From NCBI RefSeq assembly GCF_004011695.2, contig NC_082409.1, positions 62,001 to 126,000 of the forward strand: a stretch of 64,000 bases of DNA, in the 5' to 3' direction. This DNA comes from Ascochyta rabiei (Eukaryota; Ascomycota; Dothideomycetes; Pleosporales; Didymellaceae). Positions 1 to 12,321 of the stretch are shown here, piece after piece. The notes under the pieces are model-generated. The model was not told the origin of the DNA, did no database searches, and saw nothing but the letters and a program-made list of their open reading frames with translations. A program made the position numbers and the translations under genes. Position 1 is the stretch's first letter, and each line of letters opens with the position of its first letter.

Positions 1-76
1 TTAGATAAGTGTAAATAGCACTATTAACGCATAGAGTACCTTAGGTACATAGTCTTATCTAAAGGGGTAAGCATTA

Positions 77-170
77 ACGTGTTTTACCACCGAGCGGCGC
101 ACCCCCACCAAGCGGCGCGCCCTTACTAACATCGCGACTATTACAGACTATTACAACAATGCCACTACAA
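77..170 (+). repeat. Left terminal inverted repeat of the Fot1-like transposon
   Basis: About 94 bp matching the reverse complement of 1831-1925 with a handful of differences. The outer 45 bp are GC-rich and contain a repeated CACCGAGCGGCGC-like word (second copy has AAG for GAG), which may be duplicated transposase-binding sites (inference). Confidence 0.9.
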
Positions 171-199
171 CGCTACATACAACAATCCTATAATAAAGG

Positions 200-1820
200 C
201 ACACTCTACCTTACTATCTAAGCTACAGAAGCTACTACACTAGACAGTACAAAACACACATCTAAGGCATTTAACATCCTAGAAATAACGCTAAAATAAC
301 AACGCGCTAGAAAGCGCGCCTAAAGTAACTGTTAACCTAACTTAAGTAAGCTAGATAAGACAGAGGAGGAGGTAATAGTAGTATATATACTTAAGCTAGA
401 TACGTAAGAAATAGGCGCTATAAGGACTATAGTGTAAGAAATAGCTAATAATCTCCTTACTGCACGCAGTAAAGAACCTATTAGCAAGAACTAGGTAGAC
501 AGGTTTAGGACATATACTAAGGAGGTTAAGCTTTAATACAGTTACTTATAAAATTGTTAATAAGCTCTAAATAAAGATCTACGCGTTATAGAGCCCTAGT
601 TTAAGCTAGTTAAGAATATAAAGGAGAAGTACAGGATCCTAGATAAAGACACATATAACTTTAATAAGTCTAGCTTTATAATAGGCATAATTACTGCTTA
701 GATAGTCTTTATAGGCTCTAAGAAGTAAAGTAATCCTAAGAAGATACAGCTAGGTAATTATAACTAGGTTATAATTATCTAGGGTATCTGTGCTAGTAAG
801 TAGGCTATCCTACCCTTTATTATCTTTAGCAGTAAGGTCCTTATATTAAGCTAGTATGCAGAACTACCTTGCAACTAGGTAATTAAGACTAGCGCTAACA
901 GCTAGATAACAAATAAGCTTAGTGTAAAGTAGCTAAAGCACTTTAATATGTATATAAAGAAGCGCACTATAGGCGCGTACTGTCTACTAATTATAGATAG
1001 CTATAAGAGCTACTAGAGCTACAAATTCTCTAAGTACTATAAGGAACAGAAGATTATTACTCTTTATATGCCTTCTTACTTATTGCACCTACTGTAGCCG
1101 CTTAATGTAGGCTGTTTTGCCCCTTTAAAGCAGGCGTCCTCTACTAAGACTAATAGCTAGGCAAGGTACTCTATAACGTAAGACAAGAAAGAGATATTCT
1201 TACTAGCCTTTTATATTACTTTTAACAAGGCAATTACAAAGGAAAATATCCTAGTAAGCTATAGAGGCTCTAATTTAGTACCCTACAACCTAGAGTAAGT
1301 ACTATTAAAGCTTAATATAGTGCTTTGCACGCTAACACCTCTACTACTAGAGGCTACCCTATAGGAGTTAAAAACGCCAGCTACTCTAAAGGAGATAGAG
1401 GCGTAATTAACGCTAGTTTTTAAGCGCATACAAAGGTATAGAGAATTACTAGTCTCTTCTCTTCTATAGGCTGTTAATTTGCTTATAAAAGGTATAGCTA
1501 TTATAGGTTATAATTTAGTATTATAGGCGTAGGAACTAGCTAGTATTTATAAGGCAATAGCTACTCTAATAGAGCAGCGTAGTTATAAAAGAAAGTATAT
1601 TTAAATAGAGGAGAGTCTTATAGTAGGTAATGTATAGGATTTAATAGCTAAGAAGGACTATGGTAGTAGGAAGGCAGCTGAACAGCCTGTAAAGAGGGTA
1701 CGCAAGGAGAGGCACTATAGGCGTTGTAGTAAGACTAGCTATAACACGCGTACCTGTACAGCAGAAATTATAGATATAGATAATAGCAACGCTTCTAAAA
1801 AATATATTAGGCTAGAGTAA
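200..1820 (+). pseudogene. Degraded Fot1/pogo DDE transposase
   Basis: Read on the + strand with TAA/TAG taken as Gln, the frame shows the order expected of Fot1-like transposases. A CENP-B/helix-turn-helix-like N-terminal part lies near 330-640. The segment near 655-690 reads YNFNKSSF, where relatives have YNFDETGF. LLIIDSYKSY near 990-1020 corresponds to the LLILDGHxSH motif. MPSYLLHLLQPLNVGCFAPLK lies near 1070-1130 and includes the classic LLQPLDVG. Catalytic residues are mutated (D to N at 1103, for example), so no active enzyme is made. Cut-and-paste transposition is the family's known role. Confidence 0.9.
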
Positions 1821-1830
1821 TTATTTGTGC

Positions 1831-1925
1831 AGTGTTGTAGTGCAGTAGTAATAGTCTGTAATAGTCGCGATGTTGGTGAGGGCGCGCCGCTCGGTGGGGG
1901 TGCGCCGCTCGGTGGTGAAACACGT
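1831..1925 (-). repeat. Right terminal inverted repeat of the Fot1-like transposon
   Basis: Inverted copy of 77-170. It keeps both copies of the GCGCCGCTCGGTG word intact and ends in GAAACACGT followed by the TA duplication. Confidence 0.9.
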
Positions 1926-1927
1926 TA

Positions 1928-4275
1928 ACCTAGATAGGGTTAAAACAATCTAATATTAGCTAATCCTGCGCACAGTTTATAATATCTTAGTATTTATAGG
2001 CTTTATAAACTACTATTAGAGGTTTATTATAGGGCTTTCTAAATTAGATTTACTATTAACCTAATTAACCTAGAAAGGGCTAAATTTGGCCAAATCTAGT
2101 TAAGTAATTATAAAAGGAGGAGAGTTAGCCTCTTAAGCTAAGTGGAGAATCCCTATAAGCTTTCTAGAATATTAATGATTTATTTATTTATATACTAATC
2201 TTAGTTTATTTTATACCTAGGAGACAGACTAGGATAGAGGTAGACGCCTCTAGAGGCGCTATCTTAGGAATTCTTAGTTAACTAGTCCCTAGGGAGGGGA
2301 AGACGGCCTAATAGAGGCCTATAGACCTCTATTTTAAGAAGTTAATCTAAGCTAAGTACAACTATAATACTTATAACTAGGAAATTCTTATAATTAACTA
2401 AAGCCTACAATATTAGCGAAGATACTTAGACAGTACCTACTTTAAGATCTTAACAGATTACTAAAAGCTAAAATAGTTTATAAAGATAAAGGTTCTTAGC
2501 TATTAGTAAGTGATGGTATACTTAGTGCAATCTAAGTTTAACTTTATAATTACTCATTACCTAGAGTCTACAAACCCTGCAGATAGACCCTTACAGCGTT
2601 CTAATAACATAAGAGAGGTATAAGACCCCTTATAAAAGTATAATAAGGCTTTTATATAACCACTTTAGGAGATCCTAACTAGAGAGAACCTTAATGCTCC
2701 CCTAGTAGCGGCTATAACCCTTTGTTTGTCTATAAAGAGAAGAAAGGACATAAGGAATCTTAAAAGAGAAGAATTAAGAGAGAACAGTTATACATAGCTA
2801 ATAACAGACTTAGATAATACAGACGAACTCTCTAGTACAAAAAAAGAGTTAAGCAACGTTAAAATAGGACAAAACAACCTAGAAAAAGATTTTATAGCTA
2901 AGAAGAAGCGTATCTTGCTTATAAGGCTAGAAGATAAGGTGTAAGTAATTAAAGAATGTTACAAAAACCTAATGTTAGGACACTTTAGAGCACAAAGGAC
3001 CTTAGAGAAGATTTAGCGCAGATACACCTAGAAGGGTGTTACTAAGGATGTATCTAACTACTACTATAACTGCTTAGTATGTAGAAGATTAACTGCTGCC
3101 TAACATAAACTATATAGGTTATTATAACCCTTACTAGTGCTAAGTTAGCTATAGGAGGACGTGACAATAGATTTTATTACAGATTTACCTCTTAGTAAGG
3201 TGGCTAGGTTAGTGTATAACTTAATACTATTAGTAGTATATAAATTATTAAAAATGTTACACTATACACTAGCTAGGGCTAATTAGGATAGAAAGGACCT
3301 AGCACACACGTAGATTAGAGAAATTATCTGCTTACACAGCGCGCTAGCACAAAGTATCTTAGATTAGGGGCTGCTAATAAACTTAAAGACGTAGGAAACC
3401 TTTAACTACTATTTAAACTTAAGACAAGTCTTAACGTCAGCCTATTATCCCTAGACAGATAGCCAAATAGAAAGGCAAAATCAGACTCTTAAACAGTACT
3501 TACGTTGCTATTATACTCTAGAATAAGATAATTAGGCCCTATAGATTTTAATTACAGAATTTATATATAATAATAGTATTTACGCATCTATAAATATAAC
3601 ACCCTTCTAAGCCTGTTACGGTATAGATCTAAGGGGCACAGATTAGCCTACTTCAGTATTAAAAAGTAGAGAATCTCCCCTTGCAAAGGAATTAGCTGCT
3701 AGAGTTAATTCCCTATAGGCTACCTGCAAAGCAAACAAAGAAAATTTAAATAAGTATTGAAAGAAACACTTAGATAAGAAACAACTACTAGCACCCTTTA
3801 AAGTAGGCGATTAGGTACTAGTCTCTAGTAAAAACATTAGGACAGTACGCCTAAAAAAGAAGCTAGACTAGAAATACCTAGGACCTAGGACTATTATAGC
3901 CTAGATTAGCCCTAGGGCATATAGAGTAGACCTACTAGAAATAATAGAAATCTATCTAGTATTCTATGCGTTACTGTTAGACCTATATATACTAAGAAGT
4001 TAACTTCTAACTATATAGGAATAAATATAAGAACCTATAGTTAAAGGAGAAGAGAAAGTATAGGATGTAGAGAAAGTCCTTAATAGAAGGCAATTAGCTA
4101 ACAGACAGTAGGAGTACCTTATTAAGTAGGACAGATTCCTAAACTTGGATAATTCCTAGGAAGTTAGCACAAATCTTTCTAAAGAAGCGCTAAAACAATA
4201 CAAGAAAATAATAAAATAACTGCTTGGACTGCGTAATAGGACGTTAAGGTTAAAGTCTAAAAAAGGGGGGAACTA
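1928..4275 (+). pseudogene. Gypsy-1 pol remnant: RNase H, integrase, chromodomain
   Basis: Continues the frame of 1-76. The RT end and RNase H lie near 1930-2600 (FIGFINYY, VDASRGA). Integrase lies near 2940-3960, with an HFRAQRTLEKI segment, a zinc-binding CxxC pair near 3066-3080, the VTIDFI segment near 3160 and the late part with PFKVG and KYLGPRTI. After it, near 4050-4215, is a chromodomain-like block (WDVEKVLNRRQL, EYLIKW). Chromodomains at this position mark chromoviruses, where they target integration to heterochromatin (known family role). There are dozens of TAA/TAG stops and the gene is dead. It ends near a G-run polypurine tract at 4264-4270. Confidence 0.9.
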
Positions 4276-4689
4276 AAAAGGCTAAACACCTTTACTTGAT
4301 GAAAATTTTTCCCTACAGGGGTTTTTTAATAAAGAAGTGTTTAATAGTTTATGCTAAGGGAAAACATAACCCTACCTTACCCTAAGAAATATAGACTAGC
4401 TAAAGCAGAAATCATTTAGCCTATTATAGCTATTTCTAATATTAGGAAATAAAGAAAGCTACACACTATATTATGTAGTTATAATTGTAAACAAATATAG
4501 GAGAATTAGTATAGAAGAACATCTTCCTAGGATTATTTAGACTATCTATAAGTGTAATGCACCTAATTACTATATTAGCCTAAAACTGTCTACTAACTAC
4601 ATACTTAGGTATTATTAATCTAACCTTTCTATTATAGGAAGCATCTACTAACTACAAATACTACTATAGGTATAAGTAGTACCTTTGTA

Positions 4690-5345
4690 ACTAAAAGTCT
4701 TTTTAGCAGCAGCAGCAGCGGCAGCAGCATTGGCAGCAGCCTGCTTAGCAGCCTCCTGCTTCTCCCTCTCTTCTTAGAGCTAACTAAGGGTCTTTCTAGT
4801 GCCTGCAATCTAGTACTTTAACTATAAAAGAATTTAGATATTATTAAAATAAGTTAAAACGTGCTATAATAGCTTTTTGCAGGGGGTAATAGGCACGTCT
4901 AGATTAGACTCGCTACTACTCTCCTCTAACATCTTCTTTTGCTTTATCTTAGCCTTAACAGCGCTAGCCTTAGATTAATCTTGCTTCTTAATGTAGATGC
5001 TAGAGAAGGTTAACTTACATGCGCAAGTGTTGCTATTATTAAGTGTAAGCAGGTCTTCCTACAGTAAATAGTTCCTATAAAGGTTAGATTATGCTATAAT
5101 AAGCTAAAAAGAGACAGAACGTACTCTTAAATTATACCTAGCAACAAGCTAGCCTAGTTAATAATAAACTTGCCTAGTGTGGTCTTCTTATTAATAGACA
5201 TAGGGGTAGTAGTAGCAGATATTATAGGGGTAGTCTTAACGCTAGCTGTATTAACAATAGCAGTATAAGTAGTAGTAACTATACAACAACCTAAGTAAAG
5301 GCGCGCTATTTTGCTAGAAAGCCTCAATGAGCTATTAGTGTACAT
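4690..5345 (-). pseudogene. Antisense coding-like frame between pol and 3' LTR of Gypsy-1
   Basis: Opposite to pol, and found again in Gypsy-2 at 17930-18600. The upstream part (5345-5154) is open for 63 codons and Ser/Thr-rich. The downstream part (about 4790-4700) encodes a Glu-rich stretch running into Ala-rich and Lys sequence (EAAKQAAANAAAA). Between them the frame is broken by RIP-type stops. Shared by two independent copies, it is part of the element and not a chance insertion. I do not recognise the product. Antisense ORFs in this position are known from some plant LTR elements. Whether this one was ever translated cannot be told. Confidence 0.5.
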
Positions 5346-6161
5346 ATTAGGGCCCTAAATATATTAAAAGATACTAACATAAGCTAAAAGGAGACAAAAC
5401 ACGTACTAACAGGCAAATTTATTACTATTATAACAATCTCTGTAGTAGTAGGCCTAAGCGTCCCTATAGCGCAGGCTACCCTATAAAGCTAGGTTAGTAG
5501 AGAAAAAACAGTCTCTATTAACATTACTATTAGCAATATAGTAGAGACAGAGTATACAGCACTACTTAGCAGTCCTACTATTCTTAGAAATGTTAATCTT
5601 GCAGTAAGTAGGTATAGACATAACAGCTATAGTAAATAGTAGTTAGTAATAGTTAGTAATAGTTAGTAGTAGGTGGTAGTAGTTAGGAATAGTCTAAAGA
5701 GGTTACTAGGGCGTATTGTGCGGTGCTATCTGCTAAAACGTCTTAGAACATGCTAGAAAGACCTAGAAAATCCCTTAGCTATCCTTATAAAAGTGCTAGA
5801 CAGAATAGGTTAGTATTTACTGAGATAAAGTAACTTATAGTAGTAACTAATAAATCTAGGGGTATAGATAGCTTATATGCTGCTAGCCTCCTAGTTAGAG
5901 CTTTAGCTTGCGCAAACAGCTGCCTAGACCCTAGAGGTAAAGTGAGAGGTAAGAGAGGATTTCTGTTTAACCTTTACTAGGTAAAGGAAGAATTAGTATT
6001 AAGCTCTATCTAACCTTACAAGGTGTTCTAAATGCCTAAACCTAGTTAGAATTGGCTATAGCAGGACAGACAGAGTAAACACGTCTAGAGCTAGGCTAAA
6101 ACAATAGAGTATTGCTAATTATACTATTAACAAAGCTAAACAATCTAGAGAAGGGAGGCAT

Positions 6162-6363
6162 TATTAGGTGCTAAGCCTAGGGGTACCTCTGCTAATCTTG
6201 GCGAGCTACTATAGGGCTAGTCAGCCCAGACTATATAAAGGTGTTAGAGGTTATTGCTAATACTCCAGCAATTAGTCTTGTTACTACACACTACGTACCT
6301 TAATACACCTGCTATCCTCTTTAACTCTATCCTCCCTCTTGATTACCTTATACACTCTTTACA
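6162..6363 (+). repeat. 3' LTR of Gypsy-1 (202 bp)
   Basis: Same length as, and a clear match to, both Gypsy-2 LTRs (12322-12523, 19355-19556). It ends TTTACA and is preceded by a polypurine tract (AGAAGGGAGG at 6148-6157). It contains a conserved ACTATATAAAGG at about 6229-6240, a plausible TATA box for the element promoter. Confidence 0.93.
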
Positions 6364-8322
6364 CCTACTACAGGACTACACGATAAGGCTAGGCGTTCTA
6401 GCCTACGTCCTACGCTTAACAACAGCACAGGTTACCCTAGCAGCAGACACAAATTCTAACCTAGACTTCCTAGCTATTATAGTCTAGTAGTCTAGAGTAA
6501 ACTTAGGAATCTACAATATTAACAACTAAACAAACGTATAAGGAACAACAACAGTAGAGAGAAAGCTTCTAAATAGCTGTACTCTGCCTAACTTAGTTAT
6601 ACTAGGTAACTTTAACACCTATTACCTATAGTAGGACCCTAATATAACTACTATAACACTAAGAGCTACTAGTTTTATTGCCTAGATAGAGGAATAAAAC
6701 CTAAAGCTATTTAACAGCCTTGGCATAGGCACTTTCTACAGGCCAAATATAAACAGGGAGAGTGTTTTAGACCTTACTTTTACTACGCATAGGATAGCAA
6801 ACTAGATAGAATACTAGCAAGCCTTAGCAGGTATAGGCTTAGACTACCTAGGCATCCTGTTTACAATTACAACGCCTAGAACACAGATCCTAAACAGCCC
6901 TAGTCCTAGGTTTAATACAAAGAAAGCAGACTAGAACCTATTTAGAAAGGAGCTGGCAAAAGAGGTAGCAAAAAGCCCTGCTCTTAACACTACAACATGC
7001 CCTAGCTACTCTACTAGCAAGTCCCTACTCCTTATCTAAGGAGAGGATAGAGTTCTAGAAGAGCAGCTAGAAGTAATAGGGAAAGAGCTTACTACAGCTA
7101 CAACAAACGCAGCTAAGGCTGTAATCCTATAAAGCTCCACCAGTGCTAGAAGTAAGCCTTAGTAGAACTAAGACTTAAAAATACTTAGAATAAGCATGCT
7201 TAGCAAACAACGCTACCTACAGAGAGAACTAGCTACTAGCCCTACAAACACCTATATCTAGAAAAAGAACTACCTAATTACTAGAAACAATTCCTACAAG
7301 TAGTAAGAGTAGCAATGCACAGCTACTAGAATTAAGTCCTAGAAAATAAGGACATAAATTTAATCTTTAAAGCAATGTCTTATATAAGGACTATAGGTAA
7401 CTAAAGCATACCTGCTGTATAGGGCTCTAGAGGAATAGAGAACTTCTTTCTAGGCAAATGCTCAGCACTAAGAGATACTCTCTTCCCTAGCCTACCTACC
7501 TCTTAGCCTATAGAGTGGAGCACTTTTTAGGAAGGTAGCTAGAAATAGCCACCTCTTACTAAAGAAGAGCTAGAACACGCCTGTTCCTCAAAAATTTAAA
7601 GTAGCTCCCTAGGACTAGACGCTATAAACTAGGAGATAATTACTACAGCATATAAAGCAAAACTAGACATATTCTTCTATGTGTTCTCTACCCTATTTAA
7701 CTATAGTTGCTATCCTTAACACTAAAAAAGAGTAACAGGAATTATCTTAAAAAAGCTAAACAAACTAGACTACTCTGCCCTATAAGCCTACAGGGTATTT
7801 ACCCTACTAAGCTGCCTAGACAATGTAGCAGAAAGACTAGTAGCCAAACGGCTAGGCATACTAGCAGAAACAACTACTTTACCCTACCCTTTATAACTAA
7901 GTAGAAGTGTACAAAACTTAGCTATAGATACTTCTATATTGCTACTAAACTTAGTATAAGAATAAAGGAAACTAAAGCGTATAATAACTACAGTATTCCT
8001 AGACATTAAAGGAGCCTTAAGCTATGTCTTACTAGGCTGACTACTTACTATTTTGCAACAAATAAAGCCACCTTACAGCCTAATATCCTAGGTTAAATAA
8101 ATCCTATCTAGACGCTAACTATAACTGTCCTTTAATAGAGAAACAGAGGAATTTAGTAATATAAACGCTAGAATCCTATAAGAAAGCCCTGTCTTACCTA
8201 TCCTGTTTCTGATATATATTAGACCTCTATTCGAGTTAATTAAAAATTACTCGCTATCCTACCTAGACAACCTAGCTATTACAGTATTGTCTACTAGGCT
8301 AAAGAAGAACATCTGCCTACTA
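6364..8322 (+). mobile_element. LINE-1 (Tad1-type), middle segment: endonuclease and RT
   Basis: Matches LINE-2 from about 10738 to the end of the LINE-2 RT region. The + strand translation gives an apurinic-like endonuclease (LGNFNTYY near 6597-6625, where the family has GDFN; SVLDLTFT near 6763), then RT blocks (near 7650-8260). The 5' part lies beyond Gypsy-1, outside the window. The sequence resumes at 22593-24550 after the nested insertions. All frames carry RIP-type stops. Confidence 0.88.
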
Positions 8323-8516
8323 CACCAAACACCAACTTTTCATAGTTAGAGAAAGGTCGATTTCTATCGATTTTTCATCCCAATATTACGAACATGCCTT
8401 CCTAACATCTATTTCCAGCGTCTGTTTTGTAGTGCAGGCGCTGGAACAGGCGCGCTGGCTATTGTAAGCTGAATAGAGTAGTTATCTAGTCTTAGTTAAG
8501 ATGAAATCTCTGCAAT
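8323..8516 (+). mobile_element. Element E, 5' segment: non-autonomous retroposon inserted in LINE-1
   Basis: The left target duplication (15 bp, 8308-8322) is repeated at 22593-22607 with two differences. This segment ends at the 13-bp LINE-2 duplication (8504-8516, perfectly repeated at 21875-21887), after which E resumes at 21888. It is noticeably less AT-rich than its surroundings and shows no similarity to the LINE 5' end. No coding frame was recognised. See the 3' segment for the reason to call it a retroposon. Confidence 0.7.
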
Positions 8517-9069
8517 TAGCCACACACGACAAAGCAAAATTTCGACATAGGGCCCTGCACACTAAAAAAACATTAGAATATATCTTAACCCAGCGAGGAT
8601 ATACTATCCTAAGCTTCCTAGAGCCTCTAGGCATCTAGTTGCTGCACGCTGCCTGGTTATCTAACCTAATCTGTTGCAAAAAGATTTGGATTTACAGAGC
8701 ACAGACCCCCCCTACAACAACAATCTTATCTTATCTTATCTTCTAAGATCTTACTAAAAAGAACATAACAACTAACAAAACATCCTATACCTACTAGATA
8801 GCAACAAGCCTTTCCTTAGCTTTCTACTTTTAACCCCTTCTTTCTACTCTAAGAGGTCTACTAGTTAGGCCAGTAAGAATAGAACAAAAGCAAGAATAGT
8901 AAAGCTAAGACTGCCTTTTCCTGTTTTTTAGCTCTGAAAAGCACATAGAGACTAGGTACCTTTTTCTGTGCAAAAACAAGCTCTCTTCTAGTTATTTCTT
9001 AGCTATTTTATTTTAAAAAAGAGAAGGAAACCTCTACCTAGGACCAGGACCCAGGACTATAGAACTGGA

Positions 9070-10491
9070 ACCACCACCTAATAGAGATTACTCTCTAAAC
9101 ACAGGGACAATAGAAATAAGCCCCCCTAGCTCCCTAACCCCTCTAGGAGAGATGTACTAGCCTATACTAATCTCTAGACCTCTGTCTATACTCTTATTGT
9201 TAACACTACACCTATAATCTACTCTAGGAATACACTAACCTAGTATATTTAATAGAACTACAACGTTACCTCTACCCTCTGCTCCCTCGAAACAACCAGC
9301 TAGTAGACCTGCTACTCTAACAGCACCTAGGCTCCCCCCTTTCTAATTTAATATAGCTACTAGGCCTATAAACTAAGCTTCTATTACTAAGATAGTAAAA
9401 GAAGCTCTATCTATTACTAGGACAATAGTTATCTAGGCTTCTTCCCTAGCTACCTTAAACAAGGAACAATTAAACCTCCTAGACCTCCTAGAAATCTTCT
9501 AAGACTACACAGAAAACAACAGGATAAACAAACAAGGCCTCTCTATCCTAGCCTCCTAAGTATCTAACCTTAAAACTGTATCTAAATTAATTAAAACAAA
9601 AGTAAAACTCCTTAAAAAACCTACCCTAGCTACTAAGACTTCTACTATTTAACCTTCTACTTAGCCTACTTTATACGCATCTGTAGCTTTAGCTAACCTC
9701 CCTAAGAACATAGACTAGCAAACAGTTATAAAGAAGAAGCAACCTACTATTATTAAGAACCTTCTAAGTACACGCTAACTAGTTCTTACACTAGAATAAG
9801 AACTACCCTCTTTTGCCCCTCTAGAGATGCGTAATGCTTTTAATAAGACCTTTATAGATAAAGGAGTAAGCCTCCCTATAATTGCTTCTGCTAGCCTAAG
9901 CAGAAGGAACAACATTGTTCTTACTACAACGCCCTCCTTTACAGCAAAATACCTGCTTAGAAACTAAGTAATCTGGAAATTAGTTACTACCTATAAGGAA
10001 GCCCTCCTAATAGAACTATAGCACAAAGTAATCCTACACAACATCCCTACGTCTCTAGAAACAAGCTAGGACCTAGAGGTGCTTAAGTTAGAAATAACTA
10101 CCTTTAACAAAGGCCTTATAATAGTAGGGAACCTATTCTAGCTAACAAGCTACAAAAGAAGACAAAAGCAACAACTAGGATCTGTCTGTGTAGCGTTTGT
10201 AATAGAAAAAGAAGTACAACAAGCTATAGAGAATAGACTATACCTACTAGGAGCTAGTATAAGAGTAGAGAAGTTTATTACTACACCTTCTACTACAGAA
10301 TGCCAAAAATGCCAGTAATTTAGAAACATAGAGAATAGATGCCTTAATAGCACTATATACAAAATATGCGCAGATAAACACCCTACAACACTACATAAGT
10401 GTAACATATGTAGTACTACAGGCAAAGCCTGTATACACACTATCCCTAAGTGCATAAACTATAAAGAAGCACATTTAGTAGATAGCATTTA
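9070..10491 (+). pseudogene. LINE-2 ORF1 (gag-like RNA-binding protein), RIP-degraded
   Basis: Read through its TAA/TAG stops, the frame ends in a tandem of Cys-His knuckles at about 10302-10470: CQKCQ, then CxxC with HPTTLHKC, then CxxC with GKACIHTIPKC. This is the usual C-terminus of Tad1-type ORF1 proteins, which bind the element RNA. The N-terminal two thirds are Ser/Thr/Leu-rich with no recognisable domain. The start is uncertain because RIP has destroyed the signals; 9070 is approximate. Confidence 0.8.
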
Positions 10492-10559
10492 ATATACAGC
10501 TTATAAGGCTATAATAAATATACAAACACATCTAGAATGCTAGACAACCTAAGAATTCT

Positions 10560-12321
10560 ATAAGTAAATCTAAACAAGAGCGCATAAGCTACAGAGAGCG
10601 CCCTGCAACTTGTAGTAGAACTAGCTATAGACCTTATCTTAGTACAAGAACTATAGCTTACCCCTACTTAACAACAACCTTTAGACTACTTAGACACACG
10701 CTCTGTAAACCACCCCTCCTTTACACAAATCCTACCTCTACTACAGGACTATAGCATAAGGCCACACGTTCTTACCTACGTTCTACGTTTAACGCCAGTA
10801 CAAATCTCCCTAACTGCCAATTTAAGCCCTAACCTAGACTTTCTAGCTATTACAGTCTAGTAGTCTAGGTTAAACTTTACAATCTACAATATATACAACT
10901 AAACAAACATATAAGAAATAACAATAGTAGAGAGAAAGCTTCTAAATAGCCGCACTCTGCCTAACTTAATTCTACAAGGGGACTTTAACACCTACCACCC
11001 TTAGTAGGACCCTACTATAACTACTATAACACTAAGAGCTAGTAGTCTTGTTGCTAAAATAGAAGAGCAAAACCTAGAGCTACTAAATAACTCTAGCATA
11101 GGCACCTTCTACAGACTAAACATAAGTAGGGAAAGTGTTCTAGACCTTACCTTTGCTTTATACAGGCTTGCAAACCAGATAGAAGACTGGTAAACCCTCG
11201 CAGGCATAGGCTTAGACTACCTAGGCATCCTATTTACAATTACACTACCTAGAACACAACTCCTAAACAACTCTACTCCTTAGTTTAACACTAAGAAGGC
11301 AGACTAGGACCTATTTTAAAAGGAGCTAGCAAAGGAATTAGCAAAAAGCCCTGCTCTAAATACCACAAGCCCTAGACACTCTACTAGCACCTCCCTACTT
11401 CTTATCTAAGGAGAGGACAGAGAACTAGAGAAGCAGCTAGAAACAATAGGGAAGGAGCTTACTACAGCAATATCAAACGCAGCTAAAGCTGCAATCCTAC
11501 AAAGCTCTACTAGTGCAAGAAGTAAGCCTTAGTAGAACCTAGACCTAAAATTACTTAGGACAAACATGCTTAGCAAACAACGCCTCCTATAAAGAGAACT
11601 AGTAACTAGCCCTATAACTACATACATATAGAAAAGTAACTACCTAATTGCTAGAAACAGGTACCTACACACAGTAAAAGCAGCAAAGCGCAACTACTAG
11701 AATTAATTCCTAGAAAAAGAGGATATAAAATTAATCTTTAAGGTAATGTCTTATACTAGGACTGTAGGTAACTAAAACATACCTGCTATACAAGGCCCTA
11801 GGGGAATAGAGAACTCTTTTTAAGGCAAGTGTTTAGCACTAAGAGACACTCTCTTCTCTAGCCTACCTTCCTCTCAACCTATAGAGTGGAGAACCTACTA
11901 AGAAGGTAGCTAGGAATAGCTACCCCTTACTAGAGAAGAGCTAGAACACGCCTACTCCTCACAAATCTAAAGTAGCTCTCTAGGACCAGACGTAATAAAC
12001 TAGGAGATTATTACTGCAGCATATAAAGTAGAAATAGACATATTCTTCTATATATTCTCTACCCTATTTAATTATAGGTACTACCCTTAAATCTAAAAAA
12101 GAGTAATAGGAATTATCCTAAAAAAGCTAAATAAACTAGACTATGCAGCCCCTAAAGCCTACAGGGTAATTGCTCTCCTAAGCTGCTTAGGCAAAGTTGC
12201 AGAAAGACTAGTAGCTAAACGACTTAGCATACTAGCAGAAATAACTACCCTACTACACTCTTTATAACTAGAAGGAAGAGTACAAAAATTAGCTATAGAC
12301 GCTTCCTTACTGCTGCTAAAC
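10560..12321 (+). pseudogene. LINE-2 ORF2, N-terminal half (endonuclease, start of RT)
   Basis: Endonuclease blocks: LVQELQLTPT near 10640, QGDFNTYHP at about 10977-11003, IGTFYR near 11100 and SVLDLTF near 11135, in the order of the APE-type endonucleases of non-LTR elements. RT begins with ILKKLNKLDY near 12117 and continues with KAYRVIALLSCLGKVAERL. The frame is cut by Gypsy-2 at 12321 and resumes at 19562. About one codon in 20 is a stop, all explicable by C-to-T. Confidence 0.88.

Larger units (their letters stand above)
77..1925 (+). mobile_element. Fot1/pogo-type (Tc1-mariner superfamily) DNA transposon, 1849 bp, inside Gypsy-1
   Basis: The Gypsy sequence GCATTAACCTAGAC (intact in Gypsy-2 near 15171) is split here by 1849 bp flanked by TA at 75-76 and 1926-1927, the TA target duplication typical of Tc1-mariner elements. 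The ends form long inverted repeats starting ACGTGTTT. The interior carries a degraded DDE transposase on the + strand. Size, TA target and transposase type fit the Fot1 group of fungal pogo elements. The GC-rich termini are far less RIP-mutated than the interior. It inserted after Gypsy-1, which had inserted into LINE-1. Confidence 0.93.
1..6363 (+). mobile_element. Gypsy-1: Ty3/Gypsy chromovirus, 5'-truncated by window edge, RIP-degraded
   Basis: The right ~60% of an LTR retrotransposon. Bases 1-76 and 1928 onward match, base for base apart from transitions, the stretch from about 15105 onward in Gypsy-2, so the reading starts at the end of reverse transcriptase. RNase H, integrase and a chromodomain follow, then an antisense coding-like segment and the 3' LTR (6162-6363). 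The element is interrupted at 77-1925 by a Fot1-like transposon. Bases about 5807-5866 are a 60-bp segment absent from Gypsy-2. The LTR abuts LINE-1 sequence, so this copy was inserted into LINE-1, with CCTAC at 6364-6368 as the probable right target duplication; the left one is outside the window. Ascertained by comparison with Gypsy-2 inside the window. Confidence 0.9.
8517..12321 (+). mobile_element. LINE-2 (Tad1-type), 5' segment: 5' UTR, ORF1, ORF2 first half
   Basis: Starts directly after a 13-bp target duplication and is split at 12321 by Gypsy-2, whose 5-bp duplication is TAAAC (12317-12321 and 19557-19561). With 19562-21874 it makes a ~6.1-kb element, the size expected of a full-length Tad1-group LINE. 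Order: about 0.5 kb of leader, ORF1 with zinc knuckles, ORF2 with endonuclease, RT, RNase H and a C-terminal zinc-binding segment. The complete 5' end, including the less mutated leader, makes it the best LINE copy here. Confidence 0.9.

Noticed and set aside
6254..6487. 77-codon + strand ORF across an LTR border
   Set aside because: It spans the Gypsy-1 LTR and LINE-1 endonuclease sequence, a chance fusion at an insertion junction.
10150..10455. 101-codon minus-strand ORF
   Set aside because: Shadow of the zinc-knuckle region of LINE-2 ORF1 on the + strand.
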